From CAZIWJ01 sp964542855 (GTDB taxonomy: Bacteria > Bacteroidota > Bacteroidia > Cytophagales > Cyclobacteriaceae), in assembly GCA_964542855.1 (NCBI GenBank), contig CAZIWJ010000177.1, positions 1 through 7,640 on the forward strand: 7,640 bases of DNA, given 5' to 3'. Made by a program: the position numbers and the translations under genes. Shown here piece after piece: positions 1 through 5,808 of the stretch (positions are counted from its first letter, which is position 1; each line of letters begins with the position of its first letter). The notes under the pieces were generated by a model. The model was not told the DNA's origin. It did not search any database and worked only from the letters and a program-made list of their open reading frames with translations.

Positions 1-43
1 ACTGTTAATCAGTAGGTCCTTGGTTCGAGTCCAAGAGGGAGAG
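1..43 (+). tRNA. tRNA-Asn (anticodon GTT), 3' part only
   Basis: The window opens at the last base of the 5' anticodon stem. The anticodon loop CTGTTAA (2-8) carries GTT at 4-6, so the tRNA reads Asn codons. It is followed by the 3' stem strand TCAGT (9-13), a five-base variable region, a perfect T arm (stem CTTGG 19-23 with CCAAG 31-35, loop TTCGAGT) and the 3' acceptor strand AGGGAGA (36-42). The discriminator base is G43, as is usual for tRNA-Asn. The next bases are CAA, so CCA is not encoded and must be added after transcription. The 5' half (acceptor strand and D arm) lies outside the window, so its pairing cannot be checked. Confidence 0.93.
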
Positions 44-54
44 CAACAAGTATT

Positions 55-85
55 AGAGGCGAATTCATTTCGTCTCTATTTTTTT
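55..85 (+). terminator. Rho-independent terminator of the tRNA-Asn gene
   Basis: The stem is AGAGGCGAA (55-63) with TTCGTCTCT (69-77): nine pairs including one G-U. The loop is five bases, and A78 is followed by seven T (79-85). It starts 11 bases after the tRNA end, which suits termination of the tRNA transcript. Confidence 0.85.
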
Positions 86-368
86 GCCCTGTGAAACCGG
101 ATCTGGTTCTATTATTCCTGAATAGATTATTGAGTTCCAAACATTTTTCTGAGCATCACTAACAGAAAGCTTACGTTGAGAGGAGAAGCTTATTCTGAGA
201 TGTTACCCTACCCTAAACGTTAAACATAAACAGTAGATTAGCTATTTTAAAGTGCGAAGTAATGGCGTTAAGCCTGTACACAGCAAGCAAAAAACTAATT
301 TTAACTTTTTTAGAACTAGCCTAAAAAGCCTTAAATAATCTCTTAACAGGTATAACTGTTGTCACTCA

Positions 369-386
369 AATGATAACGGTATCATT
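369..386. promoter_or_regulatory. Candidate operator or small hairpin: AATGATA-N4-TATCATT
   Basis: This is a perfect 7-bp inverted repeat around ACGG, followed by a run of six A. The size and symmetry suit a dimeric regulator site. However, no intact gene starts within 400 bases on the plus strand, and in AT-rich DNA such a dyad can arise by chance. No regulator can be named. Confidence 0.25.
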
Positions 387-635
387 AAAAAAGATAAGTG
401 AAATCATTTTCGTTTTGCGTGTAATTATTTTTGTTTTAAGACAGCATACTTTAGTTCAGCCTTTGCACTTTTCAAATTGCGAACAGCTATTCAACCAAAA
501 CAAGACATATTTTTTGATTTAATTTTTAGCGTCGGTTTAAAAATGGGATGTTAAATATTTAAAAAAGTGCTTTGTGAATCGTATTGAATCTTTTTAACCA
601 GCATTTCAAATTGCTTAAGTCGAGCTAAGTGGGTA

Positions 636-678
636 TAAGCTGCGGAACGACGGAATCCCAACCGTTAGCCTGCGCTTA
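636..678. repeat. GC-richer imperfect palindrome of unknown origin
   Basis: Paired segments are TAAGC (636-640) with GCTTA (674-678), GC (642-643) with GC (672-673), GG (644-645) with CC (669-670), and AACG (646-649) with CGTT (663-666). They are separated by short bulges (T641, T671, AG 667-668). The result is a folded hairpin of about 13 pairs with an apical loop of 13 bases, in which GG and CC could pair further. It stands out from the AT-rich surroundings. It resembles a REP-like or single-strand-folding repeat, but with one copy in the window the class is undecided. Confidence 0.35.
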
Positions 679-801
679 CAGATTAACAGCTAGAGTTACT
701 TTCCTGCATTTATGAAATTGGTCAAAGAGGTGATTATTTTAACCAAATCTTTTTCACATTTACATCTTTACTAAAACCAAAGTAACGTTGAACTCAAACT
801 A

Positions 802-1707
802 ATGAACATATTAGTGACCGGAATTACCGGCCTGCTGGGCCGCACCGTAGCCCGCCGGGCGTATGAAGCCGGGTACAAAGTATTTGGGATGAGCCGAAAT
901 CCGGAAGCCCTGGAGTTCAACTTTCCGGTAACCGGGATTACCTGCGATTTAACTAACAAGTTGAAAAGTATTTCCTGCAGCATAGATGTTATTATTCACT
1001 GCGCTGCTGATACCCCCATGAGGGCTTTTGCCAACCCTTGCCAGGACCGGATAAATGTACAGGCCGTTCGGCAACTGGTGAATGCTGCAATGGCTGCTGA
1101 TGTGAAAAATTCATTTTCGTTAGCACAGCCAATACGCTGAAACCCGGCACGCCTATCCATCCGGGTAACGAAGCACATCGGGTACTTCAATCTTCTACTC
1201 ACCTGAGTTACATCAATTCGAAAATTAAAGCCGAGGCTATTGTACGATAGGCGGTTCAACGGCACGGACTGGATGCCGTAATTGTTAATCCTACTTTCAT
1301 TATTGATCCGCGAGTGGGAACCCCTAGTTCAAACCGGTTACTGGATTATACCCTGAAGCAGGCCATTATTTCAGCTGTTCAAAAAGGAAGAAAAGGAGAA
1401 AATTATATTCTGTCGGGTCAGCAATTTACTTATAGGGAGTTTTATTAGTTGGTAATAAAGGAACGGGGCTATGGTGCTCTGCTGGTTCCGGTTCCGGTAT
1501 GGTTGGTGGTGGTTTGCGGCTTTCTTTTTTCCGGATTGGAACGGCTGTTGAACCGCCCAATCGGTTTTAATATAAAGGTTACCCGGTTTCTGAATGCCCA
1601 GTTATCACTACTCTTCAGAAAAAGCCAGGCAGGAGCTTGGTTTTACCCTCTTGCCGTTTTCAGTCACGATAAAAAGCCATCTGAATGAGTTGGTAAACAG
1701 GTCCTAA
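802..1707 (+). pseudogene. NAD-dependent epimerase/dehydratase (extended SDR, DFR-like), decayed
   Basis: The pieces read as one extended short-chain dehydrogenase. There is a Rossmann motif TGITGLLG at residues 6-13, then DVIIHCAAD, then, in the shifted frame, FVSTANT and the catalytic YxxxK (YINSK), VIVNPTFIIDP, GENYILSGQQFTYREF and a C-terminal YSSEKARQELGF. Five lesions are visible. (a) A one-base loss in the A run near 1105-1109 switches frame and truncates the product at 1140. (b) TAG at 1248-1250. (c) An in-frame loss of roughly 25-30 codons near 1350-1360, where the family's conserved GG..FVxVxDVA segment should be. (d) TAG at 1446-1448. (e) A +1 (or -2) shift near 1600-1605. The final reading frame ends with TAA at 1705-1707. 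About 302 codons plus the deletion gives the usual family length of about 330. Substrate unknown. It converges on the next gene with 9 bases between. Confidence 0.9.
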
Positions 1708-1716
1708 TAAATTTAA

Positions 1717-2622
1717 CTATTGCCCCTTCACTTCGTACCCTTCTTTTACCAGGGTGTTGTGCAGAATTGCAATGTGAGCCGGGCCCACTTCGCAACATCC
1801 CCCAACAATAGTAGCACCCTGTTTAACCCAGTCCATCACCAGTTCGGCGTATCGCTGTTCGTTTAAATCATCGCGTGCCGTGAGGGAGTCGACCGTTCCA
1901 CCCGGTTTCAAAGGTTCCACTGAGGTAAAACCGTTAGCATATCCGCCGAAAGGCTTCCCGGTTTTGCCGGCGACGGACATGGCCTTACCGATGACTTCGG
2001 GAAAAGAGCAGTTGAACAGCAGCGCATCATAATGTTTTGGGTTCAGCGTAGCAATGGCCGCTTCCAGCGTTTCGCCCGATCGCAGGGTGTTGGATCCATC
2101 GTCGCTGAGCGTAAAACTTAACAGCACCTTTTTTCCCGATTCAGAAGCTGCTTTTGTAGCGGCTCGTGCTTCTTTGGCGTTCGATTGGGTTTCGGCAATA
2201 AACAGGTCTACCCCATCTTTTTCCACCTCCACAATTTTGCGGTATTCTTCTAGCAGTTCTGCTTCACTACGCGAATCGTTCGAGTAGCTTCCAACAAGAG
2301 GTGGAAGGCAACCCGCAACCTGGACCGGCTTCCCAGTAGCTTTAACGGCGTTATGGGCAATTTCCATGGCTTTTTGCTGTACCGGTACAAGCCATTCGGG
2401 CTTTCCGTCGCGGGCCAGCCGGGTGGGTGTTGCCGTGTACGTATTCAGCGTAATAATCCGGGCACCTGCCCGAATAAAGTCTTCGTGGGCAGCCTGAACG
2501 TGTTCGGGCGTTTCGCGCATCACCTGTACCGACCACAGTGGATGGGCTGGTTGATTAGATCGCTTGTAAATTTCCTGGCCGAGGCCACCATCGAGTAAGG
2601 TAATAGCTGGCATTTTTGTCAT
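1717..2622 (-). CDS. Homocysteine S-methyltransferase family protein
   Basis: A 301-residue enzyme of the zinc-dependent Hcy-methyltransferase (TIM barrel) family, which makes methionine from homocysteine using a methyl donor such as S-methylmethionine; cytoplasmic. The N-terminus has the family LLDGGLGQEI (residues 9-18). The three zinc cysteines are visible: Cys205 in NCSFPEV and Cys276-Cys277 in VGGCCEVGP. The length matches the single-domain MmuM-type group, without the cobalamin domains of MetH. The frame stays open upstream to 2778, but that part is AT-rich, unlike the family and lies in the divergent promoter region. I start at the ATG at 2622 (MTKMPAIT). An AAGGAG lies only 2 bases upstream of it and 11 bases before the next ATG (2613), so 2613 is a real alternative. 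Transcribed alone, away from the Ada-like gene. The methyl donor cannot be read from sequence. Confidence 0.9.
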   Translation of the reverse strand: MTKMPAITLLDGGLGQEIYKRSNQPAHPLWSVQVMRETPEHVQAAHEDFIRAGARIITLNTYTATPTRLARDGKPEWLVPVQQKAMEIAHNAVKATGKPVQVAGCLPPLVGSYSNDSRSEAELLEEYRKIVEVEKDGVDLFIAETQSNAKEARAATKAASESGKKVLLSFTLSDDGSNTLRSGETLEAAIATLNPKHYDALLFNCSFPEVIGKAMSVAGKTGKPFGGYANGFTSVEPLKPGGTVDSLTARDDLNEQRYAELVMDWVKQGATIVGGCCEVGPAHIAILHNTLVKEGYEVKGQ

Positions 2623-2800
2623 TTCTCCTTGTATGTTTCCGGATATACCGGTAAAAGCTTTTAGTTTTTGATTCTTAATTTCTAAGATACGAAAGGAGAG
2701 AATTGATAGTTCAGCAAAAGGCCCGGTTTTCGTAAGATTCAAATTTTTCAATTGGAAATAAACACAAACTTTTGTCACTTAAAATTTAAATATAAAATTC
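2623..2800. promoter_or_regulatory. Divergent promoter region, homocysteine methyltransferase / Ada-like gene
   Basis: 178 AT-rich bases between two outward-reading start codons, so both promoters should lie here. On the plus strand AACTTTTG (2767-2774) matches seven of eight positions of the Bacteroidota TAnnTTTG element, 26 bases before the Ada-like ATG, but no clear TTTG lies about 20 bases upstream of it. No convincing minus-strand promoter could be picked. I saw no sequence like the E. coli Ada box (AAAGCGCA). Confidence 0.45.
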
Positions 2801-3634
2801 ATGACCTCAACCGAAAGTCTGCGTTATCAGCGCATCGCCCGGGCCATCATTTACGTCCGAGCCAACCATAAGCAGCAGCCATCGCTAGATGAAATTGCTG
2901 AGCGGATTCACCTGAACCCCTCCCATTTTCACCGGTTGTTTATCGAGTGGGCCGGTACCAGCCCGAAAAAGTTTTTTCAATACATCAGTGTGAACCATGC
3001 CAAACGGTTGCTACAGGAAAACCGGCAAACCACTTTGTTCGATACCGCTTACGAAACCAGGCTTTCCGATACCAGCCGGCTGCACGATTTGTTTGTAAAT
3101 ATTGAAGTTATGACCCCGGCCGAATACAAAAATGGCGGACAGGAGCTGACCGTCCGTTACCACTTTAATTCCACGCCTTTCGGACATATACTGGTGGCCT
3201 CTACTGCAAAAGGAATATGTTACCTGGCTTTTGAGGAAGAACATACAATCGATAACCTGGTGAAGCAGTTTCCCGATGCCTTGTTTATTCAGGAACCGGA
3301 TGCGATGCAGCAGGCGGCCCTACAGGTTTTGCACGGGCAGGCACTTCCCAAAATTAAGCTGCACCTGAAGTCCACACCTTTCCAGTTAAAAGTATGGGAA
3401 AGTTTATTAAAAATTCCGGAAGGAAAACTATCTACCTACGGGAAGTTAGCCGGTGAAATCGGGATGCCATCGGCCTCCCGGGCGGTGGGTACTGCAGTTG
3501 GCAATAATCCGGTAGCCTATTTAATTCCCTGCCACCGGGTGGTGCAAGCGGCGGGAACGGTGGGTGGTTATCGTTGGGGTTGTACGCGCAAGGCAGCGAT
3601 CATTGGGTGGGAGAGTGCCCGATTATATTCATAA
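2801..3634 (+). CDS. Ada-like AraC HTH + O6-alkylguanine-DNA alkyltransferase fusion
   Basis: A 277-residue protein that repairs O6-methylguanine by moving the alkyl group onto its own cysteine (suicide reaction) and probably also regulates transcription. Residues 10-110 are an AraC-type helix-turn-helix domain (LDEIAERIHLNPSHFHRLF, then TPAEYK). Residues 115-277 are the alkyltransferase, with the active site IPCHRV (Cys244), the arginine finger in SASRAVG (Arg227) and the C-terminal GGYRWG..RK. E. coli Ada is about 354 residues; the missing part is its N-terminal zinc domain, which accepts methyl groups from phosphotriesters and switches Ada into an activator. This AraC plus alkyltransferase form is common in Bacteroidota. 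The ATG is the only sensible start, although no Shine-Dalgarno sequence is visible. It stands alone, ended by the terminator at 3635. A broken alkB lies 2.2 kb downstream. Confidence 0.94.
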   Translation: MTSTESLRYQRIARAIIYVRANHKQQPSLDEIAERIHLNPSHFHRLFIEWAGTSPKKFFQYISVNHAKRLLQENRQTTLFDTAYETRLSDTSRLHDLFVNIEVMTPAEYKNGGQELTVRYHFNSTPFGHILVASTAKGICYLAFEEEHTIDNLVKQFPDALFIQEPDAMQQAALQVLHGQALPKIKLHLKSTPFQLKVWESLLKIPEGKLSTYGKLAGEIGMPSASRAVGTAVGNNPVAYLIPCHRVVQAAGTVGGYRWGCTRKAAIIGWESARLYS

Positions 3635-3664
3635 AAAAGAGACACAAAGTTTTGTGTCTCTTTT
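3635..3664. terminator. Strong bidirectional terminator between convergent genes
   Basis: A perfect 13-bp stem, AAAAGAGACACAA (3635-3647) with TTGTGTCTCTTTT (3652-3664), and the four-base loop AGTT. The A tract on one side and T tract on the other give a U run on either strand. It directly follows the stop codon of the Ada-like gene and lies 58 bases past the stop of the DUF779 gene coming the other way, so it can serve both. Confidence 0.92.
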
Positions 3665-3686
3665 CACTGATACTGAACTTATTGCA

Positions 3687-3711
3687 AATAGTGTAACGGT
3701 TACACACTATT
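3687..3711. terminator. Second hairpin in the convergent spacer, possible DUF779-side terminator
   Basis: AATAGTGT (3687-3694) pairs with ACACTATT (3704-3711). GTAAC/GTTAC-type pairing inside could lengthen the stem with a two-base bulge. It lies 11 bases after the DUF779 stop on the minus strand. There is no long T run after it on either strand, so it may only assist the stronger terminator next to it. Confidence 0.45.
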
Positions 3712-3721
3712 CTTATTTAAA

Positions 3722-4093
3722 TTATGCCGGTGAAGATACCGGAGCCAGGTTATCCATTTCTTCTGCAGTAAACAGGCGGGATTTGACAATAAATCGAACT
3801 CCCCTGGGAATTTCGACCGAAAAGCTTGCACCCCTCCCCTGCACTACATCAATGGTTAGCTGGGTATGTTTCCAGTAGTTAAACTGGTCGACCGACATGT
3901 AAAATGGACAGTCGTTAATTTCACCCAGCAGGATATCGCTATCATTCATCATGAGGTCTCCTTCCGGAAAACACATGGGGGCGGATCCGTCGCAGCACCC
4001 CCCGCTTTGATGAAAGATCAGCGGACCGTGTTCCTCTTTCAATTCATCAATAAGCTTAGATGCTGCTTCGGTAATTAATACACGTTGTATCAT
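3722..4093 (-). CDS. DUF779 family protein, aldehyde dehydrogenase partner
   Basis: A 123-residue soluble protein of the DUF779 family, whose biochemical role I do not know. The most striking part is the cysteine-rich HQSGGCCDGSAPMC at residues 28-41 (His28, Cys33, Cys34, Cys41), with Cys62 further on. This could bind metal or act in redox or thiol chemistry, but that is inference. There is no signal peptide or membrane segment, and the length is normal for the family. Its ATG lies 3 bases after the stop codon of the aldehyde dehydrogenase gene, with a second TAG filling the gap and no Shine-Dalgarno sequence, so translation is probably coupled. DUF779 genes are often found beside ExaC/AldB-type aldehyde dehydrogenases in other bacteria, which supports a helper or modifying role for that enzyme. 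Confidence 0.9.
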   Translation of the reverse strand: MIQRVLITEAASKLIDELKEEHGPLIFHQSGGCCDGSAPMCFPEGDLMMNDSDILLGEINDCPFYMSVDQFNYWKHTQLTIDVVQGRGASFSVEIPRGVRFIVKSRLFTAEEMDNLAPVSSPA

Positions 4094-4096
4094 CTA

Positions 4097-5620
4097 CTAA
4101 AAGAATCCCATTGCTTTCTTGTCGTAGGATATCAGCATGTTCTTGTTTTGGCGGTAGTGATCCAGCATCATTTTGTGGTTTTCTCTACCGAAACCAGACT
4201 TCTTATATCCACCGAATGGAGCGTGAGCAGGATACAGGTGATAACAGTTTACCCAAACCCGACCGGCCTGAACCTGGCGGGAAATCTTGTACGCCTGGTG
4301 AGTGTCGCGGGTCCATAAACCAGCACCTAATCCGTACAGTGTATCATTAGCGATTTCAAGAGCCTCAGCTTCATCTTTAAAAGTGGTTACACAAACCACA
4401 GGGCCGAAGATTTCTTCCTGGAACACGCGCATTTTGTTATTACCTTTCAACATTGTAGGCTGAATATAATAACCGCCTTCCAGGCCTTCGTTGTATGCTG
4501 CTTCTCCACCAGTAATTACTTCACAGCCTTCTTCCTTACCAATTTCAATGTAACTCAGAATTTTTTCGTACTGGTCGTTGGAAGCCTGCGCACCCATCAT
4601 GGTGTTCATATCCAGTGGATGGCCCAGTTGTATTTTCTCCACGCGTTCCTTTACTCGCTCAATGAAGGCATCGTAAATACTTTCCTGAACCAAAATTCGG
4701 GAAGGACAAGTACATACTTCGCCCTGATTCAGTGCGAACATGGACGCGCCTTCCAGACACTTATCGAAGAACTCATCATCAGCTTCCATGACGCTCTCGA
4801 AGAATATGTTAGGCGACTTTCCACCCAGTTCTAATGTAACCGGAATGATATTCTTAGCCGCATACTGCATAATTAGCTGACCAGTAGTGGTTTCCCCGGT
4901 GAAAGCCACCTTGTTAATACGAGGGCTTGAAGCCAGAGGCTTACCAGTTTCCACGCCAAAACCGTTTACTACGTTCACTACGCCGTCAGGAAGAATACCT
5001 TCAATCAGTTCCATAAATATCAATATGCTTACCGGGGTTTGCTCGGCTGGCTTCAGCACTACGCAATTACCGGCCGCCAGGGCAGGAGCTAGTTTCCACA
5101 CGGCCATCAGGATTGGAAAATTCCAGGGTATAATCTGGCCAACCACGCCCAAAGGCTCGGGAATGTTTAGTGATACCGTATTGGAATCCAGTTCAGCCGC
5201 AGAGCCCTCCTCAGAACGGATCACACCGGCAAAGTAACGGAAGTGATCGACAGCTAAAGGAATATCGGCAATTGTGGTTTCGCGAAGCGCTTTTCCGTTA
5301 TCCCAGGTTTCGGCACGGGCCAAAACTTCCAGGTTGGCTTCCATTTTGTCAGCAATTTTCAATAGCAGATTGCTACGATAAGCCGCTGCAGAGTTATTCC
5401 ACTCCGGAGCAGCAGCCCAGGCAGCATCGAGTGCTAAATCAACGTCTTCTGAAGAAGAACGGGGAATCTTAGTGAATGCCTGCCCGTCAACAGGTGATAC
5501 ATTTTCAAAGTATTGTTGCTTGGTTGGTGCTACCCATTTGCCTCCAATATAATTTTCGTACTGGTCTTTAAAGCGGGGCTTGGCAAGTGCCTCCCCAGCT
5601 GTAGCTTGGATGTTGCTCAT
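4097..5620 (-). CDS. NAD-dependent aldehyde dehydrogenase (ExaC/AldB/AcoD type)
   Basis: A 507-residue cytoplasmic enzyme that oxidises aldehydes to carboxylic acids with NAD(P)+. The ExaC/AldB group typically handles acetaldehyde and other short aldehydes and is about 506 residues long, so this copy is full length. Visible active-site parts: Asn167 in PWNFP, the cofactor-binding region GETTTG (242-247), the general base Glu264 in LELGGKSP, the nucleophile Cys303 in NQGEVCTCPSR and the cofactor-ribose-binding Glu403 in EEIFGPV. The extra Cys305, two residues after the nucleophile, is worth noting. The start is the ATG at 5620, with an AT-rich leader and no Shine-Dalgarno site. It is the first gene of an operon with the DUF779 gene, with a good promoter match at 5681-5712. 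It is divergent from the alkB pseudogene. The exact substrate cannot be read from sequence. Confidence 0.96.
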   Translation of the reverse strand: MSNIQATAGEALAKPRFKDQYENYIGGKWVAPTKQQYFENVSPVDGQAFTKIPRSSSEDVDLALDAAWAAAPEWNNSAAAYRSNLLLKIADKMEANLEVLARAETWDNGKALRETTIADIPLAVDHFRYFAGVIRSEEGSAAELDSNTVSLNIPEPLGVVGQIIPWNFPILMAVWKLAPALAAGNCVVLKPAEQTPVSILIFMELIEGILPDGVVNVVNGFGVETGKPLASSPRINKVAFTGETTTGQLIMQYAAKNIIPVTLELGGKSPNIFFESVMEADDEFFDKCLEGASMFALNQGEVCTCPSRILVQESIYDAFIERVKERVEKIQLGHPLDMNTMMGAQASNDQYEKILSYIEIGKEEGCEVITGGEAAYNEGLEGGYYIQPTMLKGNNKMRVFQEEIFGPVVCVTTFKDEAEALEIANDTLYGLGAGLWTRDTHQAYKISRQVQAGRVWVNCYHLYPAHAPFGGYKKSGFGRENHKMMLDHYRQNKNMLISYDKKAMGFF

Positions 5621-5680
5621 TATGATAGTTTATTAAATTATGAATAAAAATAAGTTTACTTTAAACGCTTATCTTAGTAA

Positions 5681-5712
5681 TAAAGATAATAACAAATATG
5701 TCTATTAACAAA
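5681..5712 (-). promoter_or_regulatory. Candidate Bacteroidota promoter of the aldehyde dehydrogenase-DUF779 operon
   Basis: On the minus strand a TTTG (plus-strand 5709-5712) is followed after 20 bases by TATCTTTA (plus-strand 5681-5688). This matches the Bacteroidota consensus TTTG, about 20 bases, TAnnTTTG in all but the last base. Transcription would begin near 5672-5676, giving an AT-rich leader of about 50-55 bases without a Shine-Dalgarno site, as is usual in this phylum. Confidence 0.6.
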
Positions 5713-5808
5713 TTAAAAAAAAGTGATGAGTATAGTTCGCATGAGGAGAGGCTATTCATATTTTCAGGTGATCATAATCATTTACACCAACTCAACCTTT
5801 CGTAGCAA

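Larger units (their letters stand above)
86..801. other. AT-rich non-coding stretch between tRNA-Asn and the SDR pseudogene
   Basis: About 700 bases with stop codons dense in all frames and no recognisable gene. It contains a 7-bp perfect dyad at 369-386, a weak AT-only hairpin (TTTTTAG 307-313 with CTAAAAA 321-327), and a GC-richer imperfect palindrome at 636-678. TATTTTTG at 426-433 fits the Bacteroidota TAnnTTTG element, but no TTTG lies about 20 bases upstream of it, so I do not call a promoter there. Base composition changes sharply at the start of the pseudogene (802). Confidence 0.7.

Noticed and set aside
1..801. Mobile element inserted at tRNA-Asn
   Set aside because: No integrase, no transposase and no repeated copy of the tRNA 3' end are visible in the window.
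802..1688. Two separate small genes, 802-1140 and 1449-1688
   Set aside because: Both are pieces of one SDR reading: family motifs continue between and beyond them in other frames, and the second begins only because a TAG precedes it.
2623..2778. A 52-codon N-terminal extension of the homocysteine methyltransferase, open in frame
   Set aside because: It precedes the family's normal N-terminus (LLDGGLGQE), has AT-driven composition, resembles nothing I know and would occupy most of the divergent promoter region.
4887..5472. Plus-strand frames at 4887-5237 and 5170-5472
   Set aside because: They lie entirely inside the aldehyde dehydrogenase, whose motifs run uninterrupted on the minus strand.
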